Assembly (NCBI GenBank): GCA_902598305.1
Contig: CACKBL010000003.1
Coordinates: forward strand, 1-64,000
DNA length: 64,000 nucleotides
Origin: an uncultured Bacteroidota bacterium
GTDB taxonomy: Bacteria > Bacteroidota > Bacteroidia > Flavobacteriales > Flavobacteriaceae
Direction: 5' to 3'
Shown here: one piece after another, positions 19,216-28,692 of the stretch
How positions within the stretch are numbered: the stretch's first letter is position 1
Layout of the letters: the number at the start of each line of letters is the position of its first letter
The notes under the pieces: generated by a model
What the model was told of the DNA's origin: nothing
Seen by the model: the letters and a program-made list of their open reading frames with translations, nothing else
Databases searched by the model: none
Made by a program: the position numbers and the translations under genes

Positions 19216-20224
19216 TAAGGTATTTATAGTTGCGGAATTGTCTGCTAATCATAATGGTAGTTTGGAAAATGCCATTAATACTATAAAATCAGCTAAAAGA
19301 GCTGGTGCGGATGCTATCAAGCTGCAAACTTTCACTCCTGATTCTATTACATTGAAATCAACTAATGAAGATTTTTTGATAAAAGGTTCAATTTGGGCGA
19401 ATCAGTATCTATACGATTTGTACATCAAAGCACAAACTCCCTGGGAATGGCATGCTAAGTTATTTGAAGTATCTAAAGAAGTTGGATTAAAATGTTTTTC
19501 ATCACCATTTGATAAAAATGCAGTGGATTTTTTAGAAGAGTTAAATTGTCCGTATTATAAAATTGCTTCACTAGAAATTACTGATATACCTTTAATTGAG
19601 TATATTGCTTCCAAAGGGAAACCTATATTTATTTCTACTGGCATTGCTGAAAAAGAAGACATAGACCTTGCTATTAAAACGTGTATGAAAGTTGGTAATA
19701 AGCAAGTTGTATTACTAAAATGTACAACTAGCTATCCTGCTGATGTTTCTGAAGCAAATTTAATCATGATAAAAAAATATTCTGAGGAATATGGGGTATT
19801 AACGGGTCTATCCGACCATACTCTAGGTAGCACATCTGCAATTATGTCTGTCGGATATGGAGCTAAAGTTATAGAAAAACATTTCACAATTGATAAAAGG
19901 AGTGATGGATTAGATACAAGTTTTTCTGCAGACGAATCAGAATTTAAAAAGTTAGTTATCTCAATTAGAGAGGCTGAGAAAGCTATCGGGAAAATCTCAT
20001 TTAATTTGTCAAAAAGTCAAATTAAAAATAAATATTTATCACGATCCCTTTATGTGTGTAAGGATGTTCAAAAGGGGGATGTAATATCTGAGGATAATGT
20101 AAAATCTGTTCGTCCTTCTTATGGCCTACACCCAAAATATTTACCTGAAATTATGGGCAAAAAATTTAATAAAAAAATCAGTTCTGGTACAAGAATGGAT
20201 TTAAAATTCATTGAAAAAAACTAA
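19208..20224 (+). CDS. pseI: Pseudaminic acid synthase (NeuB family)
   Basis: FIVAELSANHNGSLENAINTIKSAKRAGADAIKLQTFTPDSITL; CFSSPFDKNAVDFLEELN; SAF-like C-terminus. Start moved to the ATG at 19208. Confidence 0.92.
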   Translation: MFDKVFIVAELSANHNGSLENAINTIKSAKRAGADAIKLQTFTPDSITLKSTNEDFLIKGSIWANQYLYDLYIKAQTPWEWHAKLFEVSKEVGLKCFSSPFDKNAVDFLEELNCPYYKIASLEITDIPLIEYIASKGKPIFISTGIAEKEDIDLAIKTCMKVGNKQVVLLKCTTSYPADVSEANLIMIKKYSEEYGVLTGLSDHTLGSTSAIMSVGYGAKVIEKHFTIDKRSDGLDTSFSADESEFKKLVISIREAEKAIGKISFNLSKSQIKNKYLSRSLYVCKDVQKGDVISEDNVKSVRPSYGLHPKYLPEIMGKKFNKKISSGTRMDLKFIEKN

Positions 20225-20227
20225 TTA

Positions 20228-21805
20228 ATGGGATTAATTTTGAAAGACTTTTTAATAAAAAAGGACAAAGCTTATATAAGGTCCTACATGAGAGGCTATC
20301 AAATACTTAAAAAGCAGAATAATTTGGGTTTTTTAAATGAAGTAAAGTGTTTTTTAACTGAAAAGACGATACAAAAAAATAGAATTAAATTTTCATTTGA
20401 AGAAAAAGAAAATATTTGTTTGACTCAATTTATGTTGACTAGAATTTTAGACTATGATTTTAACAAAGCTCTGCTGAGCGCAATCTCTTCTCCAAATAGA
20501 GAAATAAAATTTCATTTACCAAAAAATTGGAGGTTACTTCTTGAATCAAAAGGTTTCAAAGCCAATACCAAATCAAATTATCTAAGGTGGATTTTTTTTA
20601 CCTATAAATGGTATATAATTGGGATTTTGTCGGGCTTAGTTGAATTTTCAAGATTTTTTTTTTCAAAATTCAAAGCAAAAAAAAATTTCGCCTATTTTCA
20701 TAATTTAACACTTAATAATTTACCCTATGAGGATTCAAAAACTAGTGATAGAACAATAATTGGTTGGTATATTAAGAAATTTAAATCTAACGAGAAGGAA
20801 ATTTATCACACAGTAAAAGGAGTTTCAAATTATAAGTATAAGGAGAGGAGAATAATTTTTACAGATAGCCCGATACCTTCACTAGATGAATTTAAATCTT
20901 TATGCAAGTTTTCTTTTTGGTTTTTTTTAAATACTATATTTTCAATTTTCTTTATTCGAAGAAGACTTCTTTTTAGAGAAAGGGTTTTGCAAAATGTATA
21001 CACTTATTATAATTCAAATTTTAAGCCTAAATATTTTTTCCATAATACAGGACCAATTTTACGTCCCTTGTGGACTTACGATGCTGAAATTAAAGGGGCC
21101 GAAATCATTTTTTACTTTTACTCTTTAAATTATCAAGAAATTCAAGAAAAAGGTAAATCAGAGGTTAAAAATTATTTTTGGCAATCCGTCTCTTGGCCAG
21201 AATATTGGATTTGGAATAATTATCAATTAGGGTATTTAAAGTCTAAAATTCAATATCCCTCCAAATTTATCAATGTTGGACCTATTCCTTTCTCAACTGG
21301 GAGAAAACCGAAATTTTTTAAAATAACAAAAAAATCAATAATTGTTTTTGACATTCAACCTAAAAGAGATTATTTCTACCAGTTTCTAGGTGTCAATTTT
21401 GAATTCTATGACACAAACTTTTCAATAAGATTTTTAGAATCAATCAATTCAATAGCAAAAAAATTTAATCTTAATGTAATAATAAAAAGAAAAAGGGAAA
21501 GTCTCAAAAATCTTGATTCAAAGAAGTATTTTAACTTTTATAAAAAGTTAATCAAAAGTGAAAATTGGATAGAATTAGACCCAAATCTAGATGTTTATTC
21601 TGTTTCGAAAAGTAAAAACATCGTTGCTTCAATTGCAACACCTTTCACTTCTGCTGTTCACTTTACAAAAAAAAACAAAATACCTACTATATATTTTGAT
21701 CCAACAAATAAAATGATTGAAAACCAAACTGCTGCTCAACAATTTGAACTTATTGGTTCTGAAAAAAAATTATTTCATTGGATGGAAAAAGAACTAAACA
21801 AATGA
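20228..21805 (+). CDS. Polysaccharide biosynthesis PFTS-motif-like protein (putative transferase)
   Basis: C-terminal 'ASIATPFTSAVHFTKKNKIPTIYFDPTNKM' has the PFTS signature; sits after pseI. Confidence 0.6.
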   Translation: MGLILKDFLIKKDKAYIRSYMRGYQILKKQNNLGFLNEVKCFLTEKTIQKNRIKFSFEEKENICLTQFMLTRILDYDFNKALLSAISSPNREIKFHLPKNWRLLLESKGFKANTKSNYLRWIFFTYKWYIIGILSGLVEFSRFFFSKFKAKKNFAYFHNLTLNNLPYEDSKTSDRTIIGWYIKKFKSNEKEIYHTVKGVSNYKYKERRIIFTDSPIPSLDEFKSLCKFSFWFFLNTIFSIFFIRRRLLFRERVLQNVYTYYNSNFKPKYFFHNTGPILRPLWTYDAEIKGAEIIFYFYSLNYQEIQEKGKSEVKNYFWQSVSWPEYWIWNNYQLGYLKSKIQYPSKFINVGPIPFSTGRKPKFFKITKKSIIVFDIQPKRDYFYQFLGVNFEFYDTNFSIRFLESINSIAKKFNLNVIIKRKRESLKNLDSKKYFNFYKKLIKSENWIELDPNLDVYSVSKSKNIVASIATPFTSAVHFTKKNKIPTIYFDPTNKMIENQTAAQQFELIGSEKKLFHWMEKELNK

Positions 21806-23229
21806 AAGGGATTAAAAGTTTTTTTTGGTATTTAATTCCTTTTTCTTTAAAGAGTTTAATTCCGATTATTACTCTTCCCATCTTTACGAGATATCTGAAT
21901 TCTAATGATTTTGGATTGTATGCTTTGTCAATTTTTTTTGGAACCTTTCTCTCAGGTATTGCAAATTTTGGCCTATTGGTGGTTTATGAAAGAAATTTTT
22001 TTGAAAGTAAAAAAGACAAACATCCTGTAAATTTATTATTTACCAATATTAACTTTATTATAGTTAACCTATTCATTGTTTTATTTTTTTCATCTCTTTT
22101 TAAAGAAACAATTGCGAATCTATTTTTTAATAATTCAAAGATTGAAGATTTATTGATTTTTGGTCTGATTTATTGTGGTTTGAAATCTTTGAATGAATTT
22201 TTTTACATGTATTTAAAAAATGGTGAAAATGCAAAAAGATTTTCTCAAATATCATTAATGGAAACTTTTCTAAGTGTGACTTTGTCTTTACACTTTGTCG
22301 TAAATCTTTCTTATGGTATAGATGGTTTCATTTTAGGTCAAATATTATCAGTAGGTTCAATATTTTTGTCTTTATATGGGTATTTATTTTTTGTAAAAAA
22401 GCCTTCTTTTAGTTACGAAGAATTGAAAAAAGCGCTAAAATTAAGCTTTCCTTTGACTCCAAGAACCTTTTTTTGGGTTATAGGCAGTCAATTTGATAGA
22501 TATATGCTAGGATATATAGGTAATTTATCCGGGGCTGGAATTTATGATATAGGATTAAAGATTGCCAATGTTGGCAATACTTTTTCAACTACACTAAAAC
22601 AAGTTTTTTCTCCAAAGGTTTATCAAAACCTTTTTTCAGATGACAGCGACAGGCTTGTTAAAATAGGGAAATATTTAACTCAATTTTTTTATTTATCAGT
22701 TTTGGTTTCCTTAACGACTTGTCTTTTTTCATTTGAAATCATTTCAATATTAACTCCTAAAGAATTTCATGACGCCGCAATAATCATTTCGATTTTATCA
22801 ATTCTAAATGTGTTTTATTTTTTTGGAAAGCAAGGGCAATTAATTTTTGCTAAAAAATCTTTATTGATTTCAATTTTGTCTTTTGGCGCCATATTGCTCA
22901 ATATAATTCTTAATATACCAATGATTTTATATTTTGGTGCTGTTGGAGCAGCATGGGCAACTTTAATTTCTGGAGTTTTATCCGCAATAATCACTTTTTA
23001 TTTTTCTCAAAAATATACCCCTATAGTCTGGGAATATAAAATAATTTATTACTTAACCTATATATTACTGTCATTTACATTCATACTTGTTATGCAAAGT
23101 TTGGAAATTGTTTATTTACAAAAACTATTATTTAAACTCTTAATTCTAGTGATATATTTATTTATGGGCTACAGATTTAACATGTTTAATTCATTACTAA
23201 GATTAAAATTTTTCAAAAAGTTAAATTGA
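21802..23229 (+). CDS. wzx: Oligosaccharide flippase (Wzx / MATE-like)
   Basis: About 12 TM helices; N-term 'YLIPFSLKSLIPIITLPIFTRYLNSNDFGLYAL'. Start moved to the ATG at 21802. Confidence 0.88.
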   Translation: MKGIKSFFWYLIPFSLKSLIPIITLPIFTRYLNSNDFGLYALSIFFGTFLSGIANFGLLVVYERNFFESKKDKHPVNLLFTNINFIIVNLFIVLFFSSLFKETIANLFFNNSKIEDLLIFGLIYCGLKSLNEFFYMYLKNGENAKRFSQISLMETFLSVTLSLHFVVNLSYGIDGFILGQILSVGSIFLSLYGYLFFVKKPSFSYEELKKALKLSFPLTPRTFFWVIGSQFDRYMLGYIGNLSGAGIYDIGLKIANVGNTFSTTLKQVFSPKVYQNLFSDDSDRLVKIGKYLTQFFYLSVLVSLTTCLFSFEIISILTPKEFHDAAIIISILSILNVFYFFGKQGQLIFAKKSLLISILSFGAILLNIILNIPMILYFGAVGAAWATLISGVLSAIITFYFSQKYTPIVWEYKIIYYLTYILLSFTFILVMQSLEIVYLQKLLFKLLILVIYLFMGYRFNMFNSLLRLKFFKKLN

Positions 23230-23247
23230 GTAATTATAATGTATGCT

Positions 23248-24198
23248 TTAATGCACATTATGAATTTCTTCTCCGCGAAAATTAAACATTTCAAGAAGAT
23301 AGTTAAATTGTTTTTTTAGAACGTGTCTCTTATAAAGGTCTTTTCTTAGCTTGGAAATTTTTTTTAGTATGATAGGTTCTATTTTGATATGCTCACAAAC
23401 TTGTTTTACAAAATCAAATTTATTGTATATGATGCAAATGACTATGTATTTTTTCAAAACCGTTTCATCATTATATTTTTCAACAATATACTCAGGAGTT
23501 CTTAAAAAAAGAGCGTCAGCCCAAGTCATTTGTCCAAGAGAAGAATACAAATTATCCCTTTCCCATCTGACAATTCTGGGGAAATCAATAAAAACGAATT
23601 CTTTACTTTCTAAAAATTTAAATATTTTATCAAATAAAGGCTGATTTTTATATATTTCTACAAATTCAACTTCAACTTCTAATCCCAATGTTTTGCGAAG
23701 TGTTTTTTCAGAACCCTTTAAAGCCTCTAGTTCTCCTCCTTGGATGTCTAGTTTAATGAAATCAGAACTTACTAAATTTATGTTGTCAAGTGTTGTTGTT
23801 TTTATAAATATTTCTTTTTTGATTTCAAATCTTTCAGGAAAGGGGAAGAACTTGTAAACCAATTCGTTTGGCTTATAAGTAGAGGAGTTTTGAGGATTTT
23901 TACATAGATAAATTTTTTTTTCAGATAATTTGTTAGAAACGATTTTGTCATGTATTATGTATGATTTACAATTGTTTCCTTTCTTTAAAAGTTTATCTCT
24001 AGATCTTTTATCTGGTTCAAACCCATGATAAGTCAAATATTTTTCTATTCTTTTCCACCTAGGTATAATATCACCTGCTGCGCCAACATCAATTAAAGTG
24101 ATATTTTTAAAATCGAGTTTTTCTAATATGTCGTTTAGTTTAAAACTTAATTTTTTTTCAGATTTTAAAACAAAAAATTTATATATTTTTCTTAACAT
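23248..24198 (-). CDS. FkbM family methyltransferase
   Basis: LIDVGAAGDIIPRWKRIEKYLTYHGFEPD; FIKLDIQGGELEALKGSE. Start moved to the internal Met (MLRKIYKFF). Confidence 0.8.
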   Translation of the reverse strand: MLRKIYKFFVLKSEKKLSFKLNDILEKLDFKNITLIDVGAAGDIIPRWKRIEKYLTYHGFEPDKRSRDKLLKKGNNCKSYIIHDKIVSNKLSEKKIYLCKNPQNSSTYKPNELVYKFFPFPERFEIKKEIFIKTTTLDNINLVSSDFIKLDIQGGELEALKGSEKTLRKTLGLEVEVEFVEIYKNQPLFDKIFKFLESKEFVFIDFPRIVRWERDNLYSSLGQMTWADALFLRTPEYIVEKYNDETVLKKYIVICIIYNKFDFVKQVCEHIKIEPIILKKISKLRKDLYKRHVLKKQFNYLLEMFNFRGEEIHNVH

Positions 24199-24265
24199 AA
24201 TATAACTCTGAAGTACTGCCAAAATAACTCTTTTTATATTAACTTGAAATTAATTTTTGTAATGA

Positions 24266-25093
24266 ATGAAAAACTTTTTGAAAAAAATTTCGAGTTTGAT
24301 AGGGAAAATGCTTTTCCTATTCATTAATAACAAGATTGGAATTTTTATTTCTGACTCTTTTCTTTTATCAATTTTAAATAATAAAAAAAGAATTAAATAT
24401 GGGGAGAAAGTATTTTATTTGCATGCCCCAACATTTTTAACTAGATATAGATGGAAAACTTTTTTTACTAAGGAACCAGAAACCCTTGATTGGATTGATA
24501 GGTTTAAAAAAGAATCTGTCTTTTATGATATAGGAGCAAATGTAGGTTTATACTCCATTTACGCTGCTAACGGGAATAGCCAAAGAGTTTACAGTTTTGA
24601 GCCTTCATTCTTTAATCTTGAATTATTATCAAGAAATATTTATTCCAATAAATTAAATGATAACATTACAATCATTCCTCTACCTCTTAATGATAAAATT
24701 TCTGTTAGTAAATTTGATTTGACGTCTACTGATTGGGGTGGTGCTTTATCAACATTTGAAAAAGGTATAAATGATTCAGGAAAAAAAATTGATTCTATAT
24801 TTAGTTATAATACTTTAGGCTTTGACCTTGATACAATCGTCAAAATTTCATCCATTCCAAAACCAGATTATATTAAAATTGATGTTGACGGATTGGAGCA
24901 TTTCATTCTCTCAGGAGGAGAAAAAACAATAAAAAAGGCTAAAGAAATTTTACTGGAAGTAAATGATAAATTTTCATCTCAAAGAGACCTAACAAAGTTA
25001 TTTTTAAGTCAAGCAGGTTTCTTTCTGGAAAAAAAGGTTTTTGCCTCAGATAAGTCCAGCGTTGCAAATCAAATATGGAAAAAGAAGAAGTGA
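24266..25093 (+). CDS. FkbM family methyltransferase
   Basis: VFYDIGANVGLYSIYAANGNSQRVYSFEPS; DYIKIDVDGLEHFILSGGEKTI. Confidence 0.85.
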   Translation: MKNFLKKISSLIGKMLFLFINNKIGIFISDSFLLSILNNKKRIKYGEKVFYLHAPTFLTRYRWKTFFTKEPETLDWIDRFKKESVFYDIGANVGLYSIYAANGNSQRVYSFEPSFFNLELLSRNIYSNKLNDNITIIPLPLNDKISVSKFDLTSTDWGGALSTFEKGINDSGKKIDSIFSYNTLGFDLDTIVKISSIPKPDYIKIDVDGLEHFILSGGEKTIKKAKEILLEVNDKFSSQRDLTKLFLSQAGFFLEKKVFASDKSSVANQIWKKKK

Positions 25094-25142
25094 ATCTTTC
25101 CTCAAAAAAGAGTATTTAAAAACCATCATTTTTGTTTACTAA

Positions 25143-25189
25143 AAAAAAAGTAAAAAAAGTACTTATTTTTATTTTTTTTTCTAAATTTG
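25143..25189 (+). promoter_or_regulatory. Promoter region with the 22-nt element shared with 6225, plus TAAATTTG box
   Basis: AAAAAAAGTAAAAAAAGTACTT at 25143-25164; TAAATTTG (TAnnTTTG) at 25182-25189; CDS start at 25206. Confidence 0.65.
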
Positions 25190-25205
25190 TATATATAATG
25201 GAAAT

Positions 25206-25943
25206 ATGTCTGTTAGAGAAAGAAAATTTACTTTAGGATCCTGGATAACTTTGGGTCATCCTTCAATAGCAGAAGTTATGTGTGAAGCTGGTTTTGATTG
25301 GCTTTGTATTGATATTGAGCACTCCCAAATCAACATCGACAATTTGTTGAACTTAATTATAGCAATACAGGGAAAAAAAATGAAGGCGTATGTAAGAGTT
25401 GGTTCAAATGATCCATCAACTATAAAGCGTGTTTTAGATTCTGGTGCAGATGGAATAATTATTCCTCAGATAAATACTTTAGATGAAGCCAAAAGAGCTA
25501 TAAAGAACGTTAGATATTCTCCTATGGGGGAGAGAGGACTCGGTTTAGCAAGAGCTCAAGGTTACGGTTTTAATCTTGAAAATTATTTAAAGGGAAAAGC
25601 AAGAAACATTGAACTTATTGTTCAAATAGAACACCATAAGGGAATTAAAAACCTTCATCAAATATTATCTCTCGAAGGATTAGATGGTTCATTTTTGGGT
25701 CCTTATGATTTGTCCGCCTCAATTGGTATTCCAGGTAAATTCGATTCAAAAAAATTTAAAGATCTAGTAACTGAGTATAATGATGTGACCTCAAAATTTA
25801 CAAAGAAGAAAGGTTTTCACGTTGTATCTAAAAATATTGAAGATGTAACTCAAAAAAAATCTGAGGGATACGATTTTTTAGCTTTTAATTTTGATGTCTT
25901 TTTTATGGGCCTTTCAATAAGAGAATTTTTAAAAAAAATATAA
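25206..25943 (+). CDS. HpcH/HpaI family aldolase (2-keto-3-deoxy acid aldolase)
   Basis: GSWITLGHPSIAEVMCEAGFDWLCIDIEHSQ; VRVGSNDPSTIKRVLDSGADGIIIPQI; DGSFLGPYDLSASIG. Confidence 0.92.
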   Translation: MSVRERKFTLGSWITLGHPSIAEVMCEAGFDWLCIDIEHSQINIDNLLNLIIAIQGKKMKAYVRVGSNDPSTIKRVLDSGADGIIIPQINTLDEAKRAIKNVRYSPMGERGLGLARAQGYGFNLENYLKGKARNIELIVQIEHHKGIKNLHQILSLEGLDGSFLGPYDLSASIGIPGKFDSKKFKDLVTEYNDVTSKFTKKKGFHVVSKNIEDVTQKKSEGYDFLAFNFDVFFMGLSIREFLKKI

Positions 25944-25946
25944 ATT

Positions 25947-26738
25947 TTGAGTAAACTTAAAATCCTTGGAATAATTCCATCAAGAATGAAAGCAAGTCGT
26001 TTTCCAAATAAACCAATGGTTAAAATACTTGGAATTCCTATGGTTGCTCATTGTTTTGAAAGAGGTCTTTTGGCAAAATTAGTTGATGAAGTATATGTCG
26101 CTACATGTGATAAAGAAATATTCGACTTTTTCAAATCCCACAATGGGAAGGTAGTCATGACGCAAGACACTCACAATCGAGCATCAGAAAGAACTCATGA
26201 AGCTTTACATTTAATCGAAAGTATTGAAAAAAAGACATATGACATAATTGTGATGATTCAAGGGGATGAACCCACTCTAAATCCTAATATGATTGATGAA
26301 GTTGTTAAGCCTCTTGTAGATGAAAACAAAAACTTAGTCTCAAACTTGATGGTAAAATTATCAAATATTGAAGATATAATAAACCCCAACAACGTAAAAG
26401 TTGTAACTTCAAAATCCAATAATGCACTTTACTTTTCAAGAGAGCCAATTCCTTCAGGAGGACTTGAAAAAGATAACATATTTTATTTTAGACAACTCGG
26501 TTTAATCGCGTTTAGAAGAAAGTCACTTATCGATTTTGAAAGTCTCAAGCCAAGCATTTTGGAAATTTCTGAGTCTATAGATATGAATAGATATTTGGAA
26601 AATGGTTACCCTGTTTATATGATGGAGAGTAAGTTAAATTCGAAATGTGTTGATGTCCCCGAAGATTTAGAAGGAGTTATTAATGATATGAGAAAAGATT
26701 CTTTTTTAAAAAATTACAGTGCTAAGTATGAAAGTTAG
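25947..26738 (+). CDS. KdsB-like CMP-ketodeoxyoctonate-type cytidylyltransferase
   Basis: IIPSRMKASRFPNKPMVKILGIPMVAHCFERG; IVMIQGDEPTLNP; YFSREPIPSGG; TTG start. Confidence 0.88.
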   Translation: MSKLKILGIIPSRMKASRFPNKPMVKILGIPMVAHCFERGLLAKLVDEVYVATCDKEIFDFFKSHNGKVVMTQDTHNRASERTHEALHLIESIEKKTYDIIVMIQGDEPTLNPNMIDEVVKPLVDENKNLVSNLMVKLSNIEDIINPNNVKVVTSKSNNALYFSREPIPSGGLEKDNIFYFRQLGLIAFRRKSLIDFESLKPSILEISESIDMNRYLENGYPVYMMESKLNSKCVDVPEDLEGVINDMRKDSFLKNYSAKYES

Positions 26739-27663
26739 AGTTTGCAATATATCGTTCTCAAAAAATACAGTTTTAGTTAACAAAATTAAAAAGCACTTCA
26801 ATGATGTAATTATTAATCAAAAAGGCATCAGATTAGAGGGGCAAAATCTAATTGATTTTTGTAAAGACGCAGATGCAATAGTTGTAGGAGTAGAAAAAAT
26901 AGACGCTTCAATTTTAAAAAAACTACCTAATTTAAAATACATAGCCAAGTACGGAGTTGGTATTGATAATATTGAAATTGAATCTTGTAAAGCGAGGGGA
27001 GTTCTCGTAGGTTGGACAGGAGGAGTAAATAAAAGATCTGTTTCAGAGTTAACCCTAGGTTATATGTTAATACTAATGAGAAACATTTTTTCATCTTACT
27101 CGAATTTAAAAAAATTGAAATGGATTAAGGATGGGGGAAACTCTCTTTGTAATAAAAAAATTGGAATTATTGGAGTGGGCAATATAGGTGAAGATTTAAT
27201 AAAACTTTTAAGTGTATTTGATTGTGAAATATTCGCAAACGATATTTCAGAAAATCCGTCACTTTCAAAAAAGTTAAAATTTAAATATGTTTCTAAAGAT
27301 TTTTTGTACAGAAATTCGGATATTATAAGTATTCACGTTCCTTTAAATGCTGAAACTAAAAATATGATTAACATGGAGGTTTTTAATAAAATGAAAAAAT
27401 CTTCTATATTGATAAATACTTCAAGAGGTCAGGTTGTTTCTGAAAAAGATCTAATTTATGCTTTAAAAAATAACAAAATCCATTCTGCAGCCTTAGATGT
27501 TTTTGAAAATGAGCCTATCGAAAATAAAGAGTTAGTAAACCTATCTAATATTATTTGCACTCCACATATAGCTGGAAATTCAAAACAGGCTGTAATTGAG
27601 ATGGGTAACTCAGCAATCAATCACCTTATCAATTTTAATGATGAAAAGCATAACCAAAATTAA
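26728..27663 (+). CDS. D-2-hydroxyacid dehydrogenase (phosphoglycerate dehydrogenase-like)
   Basis: YIAKYGVGIDNIEIESCKARGV; GIIGVGNIGEDLIKLL; ILINTSRGQVVSEKDL; TPHIAGNSKQA. Confidence 0.88.
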   Translation: MKVRVCNISFSKNTVLVNKIKKHFNDVIINQKGIRLEGQNLIDFCKDADAIVVGVEKIDASILKKLPNLKYIAKYGVGIDNIEIESCKARGVLVGWTGGVNKRSVSELTLGYMLILMRNIFSSYSNLKKLKWIKDGGNSLCNKKIGIIGVGNIGEDLIKLLSVFDCEIFANDISENPSLSKKLKFKYVSKDFLYRNSDIISIHVPLNAETKNMINMEVFNKMKKSSILINTSRGQVVSEKDLIYALKNNKIHSAALDVFENEPIENKELVNLSNIICTPHIAGNSKQAVIEMGNSAINHLINFNDEKHNQN

Positions 27664-28690
27664 AAAATATAGAGTTGGAATTGCTGGATATGGTGTAGTA
27701 GGAAAAAGACGCCATGAATATCTGATGAAGCACCCAAAAGTTGATGTTGTGTCAGTATGTGATCAAAATTTTGTTCAACCCGCAGTACCTTTAAATAAGT
27801 CAGTTTCAATTCACAAAAATTACAAAGAACTTCTAAAAGAAGACTTGGATATTCTATTTGTATGTTTAACTAATAACATTGCTGCAGAAGTAACTATTTC
27901 AGCGTTAAAACATAATCTTCATGTTTTTTGTGAAAAACCCCCAGGAATGAATGTAGATGATATCAAAAATGTCATATCAATCGAAAAAGAGAATCCAAAT
28001 CTAAAATTAAAATATGGTTTTAATCACAGATATCATGAATCTATCGAAACAGCACTAGAGATTATAAAATCGAGAAGACTTGGTAAAATAGTCAACCTAA
28101 GGGGTGTATACGGCAAAAGTAAAATAATTCCATTTTCAGGTGGGTGGAGGTCTAAAAGAGAACTTGCTGGTGGGGGAATTTTATTAGACCAAGGGATACA
28201 CATGATTGACTTGATGCGTCTCTTTTGTGGAGATTTCATTGAAGTGAAAAGTTTTATTTCAAATGATTATTGGAACCATGATGTTGAAGACAATGCTTAC
28301 GCCTTATTAAAAGACAAATTTGGAAGAATTGCAATGATTAACTCATCGGCTACACAATGGCAACATAAATTTAATTTAGAAATATCATTAACTGAGGGTT
28401 ACATTGAACTAAGTGGAATATTGTCAGGTTCAAAAAGTTATGGAGAAGAAAAAATAGTTTATGGAATTAGAGACAATAAATCAATTGATGGTCAAATGAA
28501 AAGTCAAAGTTCAAAATTTCTAAAGGATAATTCTTGGGAAAAAGAAATCTTTGAGTTCATAGAATGTATTTCACTAGATAAGCCAATAATTAATGGGAAC
28601 AGTATAGATGCATTAGAAACAATGAAGCTCGTTTTCAAAATCTACTATAATGATGAAATTTGGAGAAAGAAATATAACATAGAAATATAA
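27638..28690 (+). CDS. Gfo/Idh/MocA family oxidoreductase
   Basis: YRVGIAGYGVVGKRRHEYLMKHPKVDVVSVCD; HVFCEKPPGMN; GGGILLDQGIHMIDLMRLF. Start moved to the ATG at 27638. Confidence 0.9.
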   Translation: MMKSITKIKKYRVGIAGYGVVGKRRHEYLMKHPKVDVVSVCDQNFVQPAVPLNKSVSIHKNYKELLKEDLDILFVCLTNNIAAEVTISALKHNLHVFCEKPPGMNVDDIKNVISIEKENPNLKLKYGFNHRYHESIETALEIIKSRRLGKIVNLRGVYGKSKIIPFSGGWRSKRELAGGGILLDQGIHMIDLMRLFCGDFIEVKSFISNDYWNHDVEDNAYALLKDKFGRIAMINSSATQWQHKFNLEISLTEGYIELSGILSGSKSYGEEKIVYGIRDNKSIDGQMKSQSSKFLKDNSWEKEIFEFIECISLDKPIINGNSIDALETMKLVFKIYYNDEIWRKKYNIEI

Positions 28691-28692
28691 TT

